DNA of 64,000 nucleotides from Nitrosococcus wardiae (GCF_004421105.1 NZ_CP038033.1:2747659-2811658); one strand, 5' to 3'; shown: positions 17,204 to 25,627, counted from the stretch's first letter. Numbers and translations: made by a program. The notes: generated by a model not told the origin, from the letters alone.

Positions 17204-18587
17204 GGTGGATGCCTCCTTCGGGTGTTTTGATCTGCGTTAGCAACTCGGTTAATTCTTTTACCCTGATTGTCTCAAGATTACCGACCGCCTGGATAATGGC
17301 TTCACGGAGCGAGGTATCCGTGTAAGATTGAGTGAGCCGGTTGAATTTTTGGGTAATCGTCTCCCATGTCATAGGGCGGGTATGAAACCCTTCGTAATCT
17401 TGTTTTTCTTTCTCGAGTTCCCGCCCGTCTTGGAGCGTGATAGTGAGTCGACAGGGCATTTCTTGGGGAAAGCGTTGGCTCAAAGATTCTATAGGCTGCA
17501 CAGTGACTTTTTGCAGCAAGGTTTGGATATCAGACTGTTGGATGCGTTGGGGTAAATACTGTTCGGGAAGCACATTGCCATCGAGAAGGGCCACCGACAC
17601 AATATAGGGCAGGCTGTGATCGGCTTGTTCTTTAGTATGAACTTCTGTTTTGGCCCCTTCTTCACCCCCGCCAATGATGTGATAAGCCACGTCAAAGATA
17701 TCAATGTTTATCTGCTGGATGTCCTCCGTGGAGAAGCCGTGTTCCTGTTGCAGCTCCAGCACCCCTTCGGTGGCCGACTGGGAATGGATTTCAGCATTGT
17801 ATTTTTTGATAATGGTTTGGGTGACCCGTTCCAGATCTTCTTTTGACCAGTCCAGGGAGAATTGTCCCGCAATGGAGTCCATGAATCCTTTGTTGCCCTC
17901 GAACACTTCCGGTGGCCCCGTGATCCCTTGTTTAGCGAGCAGGGCGGCATGGGTGCCGCCAAAGGCGGTATTGGGATAAGCCAGGCCTTTCCAATGGGAC
18001 AAGGTCCCGGTTCGGGTTACCCGCAAGGCATTGAATGCGGTGCCGCTGATGGCAATCGCATGAGCTGTTTTACTTTTATCGAGGCCCAACGCTTTGGAAA
18101 CTCCTGCGGCGACGGCATAGCTTCCTTGTGTGGTGTGGTCGAAACCGTGCGCCCGAACGGGGGCTACATCACTGAGTCGGCACTGAACTTGGTAAGCCAC
18201 CGCCAGCGCTTCCAGCAGGTCCCGGCCCTGGCGGTCCGTGGATTCAGCGGCCGCCAGTACGGCGCCTAAATTGTCGCTCGGGTGGCAAGTCTCGCCGGAG
18301 GCCAGATAACTATCGTTGTAGTCGAGATAACGGATTAATGCCCCGTTGTAAAAAGCAGCCCGATCGGGAGAGGTACGTGCTTTACTAGCCATTAAAGTGC
18401 AGTGTTCCGTCCCTCCTACTTCACGTAAATAGGCGCGCAGCATCTGAATAGGTTCGCCTTCCAGAGCGCCGATTCCGCAGGCCAGGGAATCTAGAACTCG
18501 AATTTTGAGTTGTTGGCGGGCCGCTTCTGAAAGATCTTCATAGGATGCCCGAGTGACAAACTCAGCCAGTTGTTCAACCTGTCTCAT
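17193..18587 (-). CDS. MmgE/PrpD family protein
   Basis: 464 residues, full length for the MmgE/PrpD family (2-methylcitrate dehydratase, aconitate decarboxylase and relatives). Seen: VLDSLACGIGALEG near the N-terminus, NGALIRYLDYNDSY (~100-113), GETCHPSDNLGAVLAAAE, AHGFDHTTQGSYAVAAGVSKALGL (~145-168), LSHWKGLAYPNTA and KYNAEIHSQSATEG. The substrate cannot be read from sequence. No prpB/prpC is nearby. The overlap with the ComA-like gene suggests a two-step pathway. AGGAT lies about 8 bases before the ATG. Confidence 0.85.
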   Translation of the reverse strand: MRQVEQLAEFVTRASYEDLSEAARQQLKIRVLDSLACGIGALEGEPIQMLRAYLREVGGTEHCTLMASKARTSPDRAAFYNGALIRYLDYNDSYLASGETCHPSDNLGAVLAAAESTDRQGRDLLEALAVAYQVQCRLSDVAPVRAHGFDHTTQGSYAVAAGVSKALGLDKSKTAHAIAISGTAFNALRVTRTGTLSHWKGLAYPNTAFGGTHAALLAKQGITGPPEVFEGNKGFMDSIAGQFSLDWSKEDLERVTQTIIKKYNAEIHSQSATEGVLELQQEHGFSTEDIQQINIDIFDVAYHIIGGGEEGAKTEVHTKEQADHSLPYIVSVALLDGNVLPEQYLPQRIQQSDIQTLLQKVTVQPIESLSQRFPQEMPCRLTITLQDGRELEKEKQDYEGFHTRPMTWETITQKFNRLTQSYTDTSLREAIIQAVGNLETIRVKELTELLTQIKTPEGGIHHGK

Positions 18588-18851
18588 TCATAGAATCCTA
18601 AGTCAGCGTGATTTTTGATAATTCGACGTGATAGGGGATCGTCAACTTTCAAATCACGTTGCTTTATCTCTTATATATAAAAAAGCATAGAAAATACCGC
18701 GCTACGTTTCTAGCAGTTCTGGAAAGCAGGTTTAACGGTTGATGGTGATGACACTAGAAAACAAGGGTTAAACTACGATGACCTCTATTCCTTTGTGGCG
18801 ATAAGCATTTCAGTGTTTGAAATACGAAACCATCCGAGGCAGGAGACAGTC

Positions 18852-19313
18852 ATGAAATCGATAGCGGTGCTTGCTCTCTTTCTTGGGGCCGCCTTTGGTG
18901 CGGCGGCTTTCGGCGTATTATTTCCTCCCGGTCCTTGGTATGAACAGCTCGCTAAGCCTCCCTGGACTCCGCCGAATTGGGTATTTGCCCCCGTTTGGAC
19001 GTTGCTTTATATACTGATTGGGGTCAGCGGCTGGCTTGTTTGGCGACGTTCTGGTTTTTTGACTGCCCCGGCGGCTTTTTCGGCGTTCGCCCTGCAATTG
19101 GTCTTAAATGGGACTTGGTCTTGGCTTTTCTTCGGTCTCCATAAACCTGGCATCGCCTTTGGCGAGATTTTGCTGCTATGGCTGGCCATTCTTGTGACCA
19201 TTCTCCTGTTTTGGAAGAAGGTTTGGTTGGCAGGAGCGCTGCTCTTGCCTTATTTGGCGTGGGTGTCGTTTGCCGCAGTCTTAAATTGGAAGTTGTGGCA
19301 GTTAAATGGGTAG
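18852..19313 (+). CDS. tspO: TspO/MBR family membrane protein
   Basis: 153 residues, five hydrophobic segments. The family signature is clear: GVLFPPGPWYEQLAKPPWTP, PNWVFAPVWTLLYILIGVSG, and a NGTWSWLFFGLHKPG segment in helix 3-4. TspO binds porphyrins and sterol-like ligands. The ATG at 18852 is chosen because AGGAGA sits 7 bases upstream; an in-frame GTG at 18795 lacks a site. Monocistronic, with the hairpin at 19324-19343 just after it. Confidence 0.92.
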   Translation: MKSIAVLALFLGAAFGAAAFGVLFPPGPWYEQLAKPPWTPPNWVFAPVWTLLYILIGVSGWLVWRRSGFLTAPAAFSAFALQLVLNGTWSWLFFGLHKPGIAFGEILLLWLAILVTILLFWKKVWLAGALLLPYLAWVSFAAVLNWKLWQLNG

Positions 19314-19323
19314 ATAAAGAAAG

Positions 19324-19343
19324 AAGGGGTCCGAAGACCCCTT
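19324..19343. terminator. Bidirectional hairpin between tspO and the 94-aa gene
   Basis: Perfect 8-bp stem AAGGGGTC / GACCCCTT with a CGAA tetraloop, located between two convergent genes. There is no long T run, so strength is uncertain. Confidence 0.65.
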
Positions 19344-19355
19344 CCACCGGTGGAC

Positions 19356-19640
19356 TTACCAAAGCCTGCCCACATTGACGTTGTTGTAGGCGTCTTGGCT
19401 CTGGGTATTGGTATTGTGAACATTGTAGTGGCCAAAGTTCGCTACGTTGTTGCCCACCATGTTCTCTAACCCCTGGAACTGGGAGATAGCTTGGGTGGGG
19501 CTGACTTCCAGGTAGCGGTCTCCGCCGTAGGGGTACCAGGATAGACTTGCCTTGGCTTTCATGTCGCCACGGACGCTGCTCATGGTTTTCCGATCTAGGG
19601 TTTTGCTCTCGCTCAGGTCAACAATCATTAATTTGCTCAT
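19356..19640 (-). CDS. Small protein with RiPP/bacteriocin-leader-like N-terminus
   Basis: 94 residues with a good ribosome site (GAGGAG, about 8 bases before ATG). The first ~26 residues (MIVDLSESKTLDRKTMSSVR then GD) resemble the LDxxAMxxVRGG leaders of ribosomally made peptides in proteobacteria as I remember them, but the double Gly is GD. The remainder holds WYPYGGDRYLEVSPTQAISQ and an Asn-rich end (VGNNVANFGHYNVHNTNTQ). No maturation enzyme or exporter is adjacent. Alternative: a small structural or secreted protein. Coding status good; precursor role tentative. Confidence 0.6.
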   Translation of the reverse strand: MSKLMIVDLSESKTLDRKTMSSVRGDMKAKASLSWYPYGGDRYLEVSPTQAISQFQGLENMVGNNVANFGHYNVHNTNTQSQDAYNNVNVGRLW

Positions 19641-19679
19641 GGTCTTTACTCCTCAATGGATAGAATAGTGAATTCAGCT

Positions 19680-19820
19680 TTAATCTCGAACCGGAAGGGT
19701 TTTTCCGGCGCTCACCCAACAGATGGCAGTTCCTGTGCCAAATGCAATACCAAGGAGTATAAAAAATATAAGTCTTTGTTTTTTTATAAATAAAATTTTT
19801 TCTCTTAGAGTGGCTTACTC
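19680..19820 (-). pseudogene. Membrane-peptide-like frame without a start codon
   Basis: On the minus strand the frame reads KILFIKKQRLIFFILLGIAF, then GTGTAICWVSAGKTLPVRD and a stop at 19680-19682: a basic N-terminus and one clear transmembrane segment. The frame opens after a TAA and holds no ATG, GTG or TTG, so it is either a remnant or starts at a rare codon such as ATT. It lies about 40 bases upstream of the 94-aa gene on the same strand. Confidence 0.3.
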
Positions 19821-20291
19821 TTCTTTATTGCCTACGAACAAGGGAGTGTGTGTTGGAAAACAACAGAAATGGCTATGGTGTTGGTAGAAATACGGTATTG
19901 TGGGGAGACGCCCATTGAGGGACATTTGGGGGATAGCTTCAGTAGGGATATATGAAGTCAGAAGTCATCAGTTAATGTTGAATGCCACTTGCGCTCCTGC
20001 TCGAATTCTTATCCTAAACCAAAATTATCGTCTAAACTGAATGGCATACACTCAACTAAATAAACTAAATATAAAGTGGGAACTGTGCCGTTGAGCGGAT
20101 TCAAGATTAAGTGATGATCATCAATCCATCCCAATGTAACGCATACGACTGCCTCGACTTTCTGATCGGCACTCCCGATCAACCCTATGATTCATTCCAT
20201 GCAAAACCCTATCACGGTGGCTATCTTAGGGGTTGTCGCTGAGCGTAGCGCCTTTGGCCGATTAAAGGGCCGGCAGCTCGAAAGCCTTGGT
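19821..20291. other. Intergenic region before the oxidase operon
   Basis: About 470 bases that should hold the oxidase promoter. I see no confident -35/-10 pair. An in-frame ATG at 20187 exists for coxB but would add 35 residues ahead of a normal lipoprotein signal. Confidence 0.35.
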
Positions 20292-21344
20292 ATGAGAAAA
20301 AGAAGGAGACAGTTTCATGCCGTTCGTTCGGCAAAGCTCGGGAGCACCAGCCCTCCTCGGCGCCGAAAGACTAGCCTAATCCTAGTTTTTATCAGTGCGT
20401 GGTTGATGCTGGGCTGTGGGGGGCCTCAATCGACGCTGGACCCAGCAGGGCGTGGAGCCGAACAGATCACCGAACTTTTCTGGTGGTCGGTTGCAGTTAA
20501 CCTCCTCATCTGGCTTTTTGTCATTGGCCTGGCGGTCTACGCTACCTGGGCTCAGCCCGGGGGGCATCGCCACCGCAAGGCCAATCTCTTGATTATCGGT
20601 GGTGGTGCCGTCTTCCCGACGTTGGTGCTGACGGTTTACCTGATATACGGGTTGGCCCTGCTGCCTGGATTGTTGGCACCCGCGCCGGAGGGTAGTCTGC
20701 AAATTGCCGTTTTAGGCGAGCAGTGGTGGTGGCGGGTGCGCTACCATCCGCAGGGCGGCGAGCCCGTCGAGCTGGCCAACGAGATCCGCCTCCCTGTAGG
20801 CAAACCTGTGGATCTGTTCCTCGCCAGCCCCGACGTCATTCACTCTTTGTGGATTCCCTCCCTCACTGGCAAGATGGACATGATTCCAGGACGTGTCAAT
20901 CGGTTGACCCTGGAAGCCACCAAGACGGGAGTCTACCGAGGGATTTGTGCCGAGTACTGCGGTAGCGCCCACGCGCTCATGAAGTTCGACGTGGTCGTTA
21001 TGGAGCCGGATGCCTTCGCCGCCTGGCTGGAGCACCAGGCCCAGCCGGCCTCGATGCCCCAGAGGGCGGAGGCGCGTGGCCGGGAGCTTTTCCTAATTCA
21101 TGGATGCAGCGCGTGCCATACCGTGCGCGGCACGCCGGCCGAGGGTAAGGTGGGGCCCGACCTCACCCATGTAGGGAGCCGGGTGAGCCTGGGGGCTGGC
21201 ATTCTGCCCAATGAACCGGCGGCATTCCTGCGGTGGATCGCCCATACGGAAGCTGTTAAGCCGGGAGTGCATATGCCTGCCTTTGGGATGCTGCCCAGAA
21301 AGGATCTGCAGGCCTTAGCTGTGTTTCTAGAGGGATTGGAATGA
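20292..21344 (+). CDS. coxB: Cytochrome c oxidase subunit II with fused cytochrome c (caa3 type)
   Basis: From the ATG at 20292, 350 residues. A lipoprotein signal (RRRKTSLILVFISAWLMLGC, Cys42) and two transmembrane helices (~62-85, ~98-122) precede the CuA domain. CuA ligands: His184 (DVIHSLW), Cys219 and Cys223 (CAEYC), His227 and Met230; the electron-entry aromatics are in EQWWWRVRY. A C-terminal cytochrome c domain has CSACH (272-276) and a distal Met in HMPAFGM. It takes electrons from a cytochrome c donor. The start is uncertain: a perfect ribosome site (AAGGAG at ~20305) serves an out-of-frame ATG at 20317. Overlaps the next gene by four bases (ATGA). Confidence 0.93.
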   Translation: MRKRRRQFHAVRSAKLGSTSPPRRRKTSLILVFISAWLMLGCGGPQSTLDPAGRGAEQITELFWWSVAVNLLIWLFVIGLAVYATWAQPGGHRHRKANLLIIGGGAVFPTLVLTVYLIYGLALLPGLLAPAPEGSLQIAVLGEQWWWRVRYHPQGGEPVELANEIRLPVGKPVDLFLASPDVIHSLWIPSLTGKMDMIPGRVNRLTLEATKTGVYRGICAEYCGSAHALMKFDVVVMEPDAFAAWLEHQAQPASMPQRAEARGRELFLIHGCSACHTVRGTPAEGKVGPDLTHVGSRVSLGAGILPNEPAAFLRWIAHTEAVKPGVHMPAFGMLPRKDLQALAVFLEGLE

Positions 21345-23899
21345 AAGAAGATGAGCCCTTTGAAAAAGCGCCCGGAGACGTAGAGCCTCTTGCCGAACCC
21401 CCGCCGGTGGAGATCCAGCGGGCCCAGGCGGAGCGGATGCTGAAGGCCTGGAAGACCCCGGAAGGGTGGCGTTACTGGTCGGCCGTCAATAACTCGGAAG
21501 TCGGCATGTGGTACACGGCCGCTGCCTTTGCCTTCTTCCTCTTCGGCGGCATCTTGGCGCTGCTGATGCGCACCCAGCTCGCCGTCCCCGACAACGACTT
21601 CGTCTCGGCCGATTTCTATAATCAGCTCTTTACGCTGCACGGTTCGGTGATGATGTTCCTCTTTGCCGTACCGCTCTTTGAAGCCTTCGCCATTTTTGTT
21701 CTGCCGGAGATGCTGGGCGCCCGCGACTTGCCTTTCCCGCGTCTCTCCGCTTATGGATTCTGGAGCTTTTTGCTGGGTGGCATATTTGTCTGCGGCTCCA
21801 TCTTCTTTGATGCTGCCCCGCGCGGCGGCTGGTTCATGTACCCGCCGCTGGCGACCCAGTACCAATCGGGGATCGGGAACGATATCTGGCTGCTCGGCCT
21901 GAGCTTCATCGAACTGGCCTCCATTGCTGCCGCCGTTGAAATCATCGTCGGCGTGCTTAAAACTCGGCCGCCGGGCATGCGGATTAACCTTATCCCGCTT
22001 TACGCCTGGTACATTCTGGTGGTGGCAGGCATGGTCCTGTTCGCTTTTCCCCCCCTCATCGCTGGGGATATTCTGTTCGAGCTGGAGCGGATGCTCGATT
22101 GGCCCTTCTTCGACCCGGAGCGTGGCGGCGATCCAATTCTGTGGCAACACCTATTTTGGATTTTCGGCCACCCGGAGGTCTACATTATCTTCCTGCCGGC
22201 TATTGCGCTGGTGGCGATGATTGTGCCGACGTTCGCGCGCACGCCGATGGTGGGGTACAGTTGGATTGTTTTAGCGGCTGTGGGCACTGGCTTCCTGAGC
22301 TTTGGATTATGGGTGCACCATATGTTTACGACGGGGCTGCCGGGCATCTCGCTCGGGTTGTTCTCCGCGGCATCTGAGGCCGTAGCTATTCCAACGGGCG
22401 TGCAAATTTTTTGCTTCATTGCCACACTTCTGGCGGGACGAGTCGTGCGTGCCGTGCCGATGCTCTTCGTCCTCGGCGGCCTGGCTATTTTCGTACTGGG
22501 TGGGCTGACTGGGGTCATGGTGGCCCTGGTGCCGTTCGATATGCAAGCCCACGATACTTACTTTATCGTAGCTCACCTGCATTACGTGCTGATCGGCGGA
22601 GCCGTCTTCCCTGTTGTCGCCGGCTTCTATTATTTTTTCCCCATGGTCAATGGCAAAAAACTCTCTGATCGGCTTGGAAAAATCGCCTTTTGGCTGATGT
22701 TTATCGGTTTCAATATTGCTTTCTTTCCGATGCATTTGAGTGGCCTGGAGGGTATGCCGCGGCGGGTGTTCACATACTCAGCCGGTACGGATCTCGACGT
22801 GCTGAACCTGGTGTCGAGCGTCGGTGCCTATATTCTAGCCTCGGGAATCGCCGTCTTCGTCTGGGACGTTGTCCGCCCTAAGAAAAAACAGCCCTATGCT
22901 GAGCGCAACCCGTGGGGTGCTGGTACCCTCGAATGGCTGACGGAGATGCCAGGCAAGCCTTGGGGTACCCGTTCCATCCCCGAAATCGACGGCCGCTATC
23001 CCTTGTGGGATCAGCCTAATTTCATGCGAGACGTTGACGAGGGTCGTTTCTACCTTCCGGATGCGGAGGAGGGGAAGCGTGAGACAATCATTACCACCAC
23101 CATTGATGCCCAGCCTATCCAGTGCCTACGGGTTCCCGGGCCCACTTTCCTCACCTTTTTTGCGGCCATGTTTACGGGCGGCGTCTTTATCTTTGGCACT
23201 TTCCATTGGTGGTGGCCGGCGGCCATCAGCGGCGTGCTGGCGCTTGGCACCATTCTCGTCTGGCTGTGGACCGGCACGGCCCTAATTCCCGAGAAAAAGG
23301 AGAAATATGTCGGCCTCGGCCTGACACTGCCGCTCTATGGCTCGGGCCCCAATTCGGTGGGTTGGTGGGCCATGTTCATTACCATGCTCGGCGACATGGT
23401 CGCTTACGTCAGTCTTGTTTTTGGCTACTTCTTCTATTGGACCATCCACGACGATTTTCCCCCTGATCCTGCGGCAGGTCCGGGTGTATTTTGGCCGCTA
23501 GCGGCGGCGGTGCTGCTGCTGGGAGCCTGGTTGTTGACAGTATTGGCACACCACTGGAACAGGCGCGGCCGTACGCTGATTTTCTACGGAGCGCTGCTGG
23601 GCGCTGTCGTCATGGCGGTGGCCGGCGGTATTGCGCTCCTTGCCGGTCCCTGGCTCGGCGGTCTCGACCCGGCAAGCCACGTTTATCCTGCCATCGTCTG
23701 GGTATTGGTTTTATGGACGGTGATTCATATTGTCGTGGGAGTAATCATGCAACTCTACTGTATTATACGGCGGTTGGCCGGTCGGCTGACTTCCCGCCAC
23801 GACATTGATATCGCCAATGTAAAGCTTTACTGGCACTTCATGGCTGTTACTGCCGTCACCACGGTGGCTGTTATCGCCGGTTTTCCACAGCTTGCCTGA
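21341..23899 (+). CDS. Cytochrome c oxidase subunit I/III fusion
   Basis: 852 residues. The subunit I part (~45-520) has heme a ligands His100 (TLHGSVMM) and His414, heme a3 ligand His412 (VAHLHYV), CuB ligands His277 (GHPEVY, with the cross-linked Tyr281), His326 and His327. D-pathway residues are present (Asp129 in GARDLPFP, Glu279), so it is an A1-type heme-copper oxidase. The usual K-pathway Lys is Gln355 (PTGVQIF). From ~590 a subunit III domain follows (PNSVGWWAMFITMLGDMVAY, LAHHWNRRGR). I/III fusions with a cytochrome-bearing subunit II are known from Thermus caa3 oxidase. It reduces O2 to water and pumps protons. Confidence 0.95.
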   Translation: MKEDEPFEKAPGDVEPLAEPPPVEIQRAQAERMLKAWKTPEGWRYWSAVNNSEVGMWYTAAAFAFFLFGGILALLMRTQLAVPDNDFVSADFYNQLFTLHGSVMMFLFAVPLFEAFAIFVLPEMLGARDLPFPRLSAYGFWSFLLGGIFVCGSIFFDAAPRGGWFMYPPLATQYQSGIGNDIWLLGLSFIELASIAAAVEIIVGVLKTRPPGMRINLIPLYAWYILVVAGMVLFAFPPLIAGDILFELERMLDWPFFDPERGGDPILWQHLFWIFGHPEVYIIFLPAIALVAMIVPTFARTPMVGYSWIVLAAVGTGFLSFGLWVHHMFTTGLPGISLGLFSAASEAVAIPTGVQIFCFIATLLAGRVVRAVPMLFVLGGLAIFVLGGLTGVMVALVPFDMQAHDTYFIVAHLHYVLIGGAVFPVVAGFYYFFPMVNGKKLSDRLGKIAFWLMFIGFNIAFFPMHLSGLEGMPRRVFTYSAGTDLDVLNLVSSVGAYILASGIAVFVWDVVRPKKKQPYAERNPWGAGTLEWLTEMPGKPWGTRSIPEIDGRYPLWDQPNFMRDVDEGRFYLPDAEEGKRETIITTTIDAQPIQCLRVPGPTFLTFFAAMFTGGVFIFGTFHWWWPAAISGVLALGTILVWLWTGTALIPEKKEKYVGLGLTLPLYGSGPNSVGWWAMFITMLGDMVAYVSLVFGYFFYWTIHDDFPPDPAAGPGVFWPLAAAVLLLGAWLLTVLAHHWNRRGRTLIFYGALLGAVVMAVAGGIALLAGPWLGGLDPASHVYPAIVWVLVLWTVIHIVVGVIMQLYCIIRRLAGRLTSRHDIDIANVKLYWHFMAVTAVTTVAVIAGFPQLA

Positions 23900-23909
23900 G
23901 GATTGCGCC

Positions 23910-24287
23910 ATGACTAAGCTTTCGGAAAAGAATGAGAGTTTATGGCTTCTGATTCTCTCGCCAACAATCTGGGCTACACACTTTCTGCTGTGCTATTTTA
24001 CCGCCGCCCTCTGGTGCGCGAAGGTAGCCGGTCGCTACGGATCGCTTGGTGATGTCCGGATAGTGATTATGATCTATACGGCGCTTGCGCTCATCGGGAT
24101 CGGCATTATCGGCTGGATTGCCTTCCGCCGGCACACCACCGGCACCGCTACCGTCCCCCATGATTTTGATACACCCCAGGATCGCCACCGCTTCCTAGGG
24201 TTTGCCTCGCTGCTGCTCTCGCTCCTGAGCGCGGTAGGTACCCTTTATGTGGCCCTCGTCGCTGTCTTTATGGAGACTTGCCACTGA
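23910..24287 (+). CDS. Membrane protein of the oxidase operon
   Basis: 125 residues from the ATG at 23910 (GAGGATTGCGCC upstream), 10 bases after the I/III fusion. Three hydrophobic helices are visible: LWLLILSPTIWATHFLLCYF, IVIMIYTALALIGIGIIGWI, and FASLLLSLLSAVGTLYVALV. No cofactor motif. The position suggests an accessory or small subunit of the oxidase, comparable to the extra small subunit of Thermus caa3, though I cannot show homology. Its stop overlaps the next ATG (TGATG). Confidence 0.8.
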   Translation: MTKLSEKNESLWLLILSPTIWATHFLLCYFTAALWCAKVAGRYGSLGDVRIVIMIYTALALIGIGIIGWIAFRRHTTGTATVPHDFDTPQDRHRFLGFASLLLSLLSAVGTLYVALVAVFMETCH

Positions 24288-24367
24288 TGTGCTCCGTCCT
24301 GCTGACACCCGGCCTGCTTATGCTGATGGGGGTGGAGTGGGCGGTCGGTTCCCCGGAGGATGCATGA
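24287..24367 (+). CDS. 26-residue membrane micro-ORF, coupled on both sides
   Basis: ATG at 24287 overlaps the previous stop (TGATG), and the TGA at 24365-24367 overlaps the next ATG (ATGA at 24364). The peptide has a hydrophobic core VLLTPGLLMLMGVEWAVG followed by SPEDA, enough for one short membrane helix. The exact fit between two genes in a tightly coupled operon argues for translation. Alternatives: a pure coupling element, or a chance frame. No homology can be judged. Confidence 0.55.
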   Translation: MCSVLLTPGLLMLMGVEWAVGSPEDA

Positions 24368-25500
24368 GGCAGCTGCGCCGTACTGCGGATCTTCTACTCG
24401 CCAGTGTGCGAAGCCTTAACTGGAGGCGCCAGCTACGCACCATCATTGTTTTTCTCGCTGTGCTTGCCGTGGGCGGCTTCCTCATAGCGGCTTCTGGCAT
24501 TATCCCTATCAAGGCAAGTTCCGGTCACTGGGCCCTCACGCGTTGGTTTCTCAGTTTCTCCATGAGCCGTTCCGTCGCTACCCATAGTATGGGCATCAAG
24601 GTACCGAAGCTTGCCGATCCAAGCCTGGTACTGCAAGGAGCCGGTCACTACGAGACTGGCTGCCGCTTCTGTCATGGTCGCCCTGGTTTGCGTCATCCGC
24701 CTGTCCCGCGGCAGATGACTCCGCATCCGCCCTACCTCCCACCGGTTCTGCCGAAACGGGAGTCCGGGGAACTCTTCTATATTGTCAAGCATGGAGTCAA
24801 GTTTACAGGGATGCCAGCCTGGCCGGCACTGCAACGGGATGACGAAGTATGGGCAATGGTGGCATTTTTGCGGGTGTTGCCGAAGCTGAATGCGGCGCAA
24901 TACGAAGAACTCATCCGGGGAGACGATCCCGTCCGTGATGGCAAGCAAGCGGAGGAGGTGCCGCCGGTGGTCGTGGAAAGCTGCGGGCGCTGCCATGGCG
25001 TAGACGGCCTCGGGCGTGGCGTAGGCGCATTTCCTCGGTTGGCGGGGCAGCACATCCCCTACCTTTACGCCTCGCTGAGTGCATATGCACGGGGAGAGCG
25101 CCATAGCGGGATGATGGAACCCATTGCCGCGGAGTTGAGCTCGGAGGAGAGACGCACGCTCGCGCGGTACTACGGCAACTTACCCCCCTCTATTCCCCTA
25201 CCACCCCAGAAAGGGCTGGCAGAGGCTATTGAACGGGGCGAAATCATTGCGAAGCAAGGGATTCCCAGTCAGCGCATCCCCTCCTGCGTAGATTGTCACG
25301 GTCCCAGTACTATCCCCCGTAACCCTTACTATCCTGTACTCGCTGGCCAGTATTTCGAGTATCTCGTCTCGCAGCTTAAGCTCTTCGCCAAAGAATATCG
25401 AGGTGGAACGCCCTACGTTCGGCTCATGCACCCCACCGCCCATCAACTGACCGAGGAGCAAATACGCGATGTTGCCCGATATTATGCTTCGCTGCCTTGA
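24364..25500 (+). CDS. Membrane-anchored triheme cytochrome c
   Basis: 378 residues from the ATG at 24364. An N-terminal helix (~26-45, TIIVFLAVLAVGGFLIAASG) anchors the protein with its heme domains in the periplasm. Three heme sites: CRFCH (100-104), CGRCH (207-211) and CVDCH (308-312). Met-containing segments (e.g. GMPAWP near 149) can supply distal ligands in at least part of them. The domain pair at 200-378 resembles cytochrome c4/c553-type diheme modules. Last gene of the oxidase operon; likely electron donor or relay to CoxB, by context. Confidence 0.9.
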   Translation: MRQLRRTADLLLASVRSLNWRRQLRTIIVFLAVLAVGGFLIAASGIIPIKASSGHWALTRWFLSFSMSRSVATHSMGIKVPKLADPSLVLQGAGHYETGCRFCHGRPGLRHPPVPRQMTPHPPYLPPVLPKRESGELFYIVKHGVKFTGMPAWPALQRDDEVWAMVAFLRVLPKLNAAQYEELIRGDDPVRDGKQAEEVPPVVVESCGRCHGVDGLGRGVGAFPRLAGQHIPYLYASLSAYARGERHSGMMEPIAAELSSEERRTLARYYGNLPPSIPLPPQKGLAEAIERGEIIAKQGIPSQRIPSCVDCHGPSTIPRNPYYPVLAGQYFEYLVSQLKLFAKEYRGGTPYVRLMHPTAHQLTEEQIRDVARYYASLP

Positions 25501-25627
25501 GCTGCCAAACCTGCTTTTTCCCTGCCGCCTAATGCGCCGGAGCAATAACCCCGGCGAGTCTCAATCACTGGGCACAATTACGGCTCATCTTGGTCTCTTT
25601 CTCCCCTCGCCCTAACTGTTGTTCTCT

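Noticed and set aside
21098-22150. 350-codon open frame on the minus strand
   Set aside because: Lies antisense to coxB and the I/III fusion in GC-rich DNA; low-complexity charged translation with no motifs. A shadow of the real genes.
24433-25104. 223-codon minus-strand frame in the cytochrome c gene
   Set aside because: Antisense to a triheme cytochrome with intact heme sites; no protein-like features of its own.
25535-25556. CGCCGG/CCGGCG hairpin after the cytochrome gene
   Set aside because: Short stem, 10-base loop and no T run; not convincing as a terminator.
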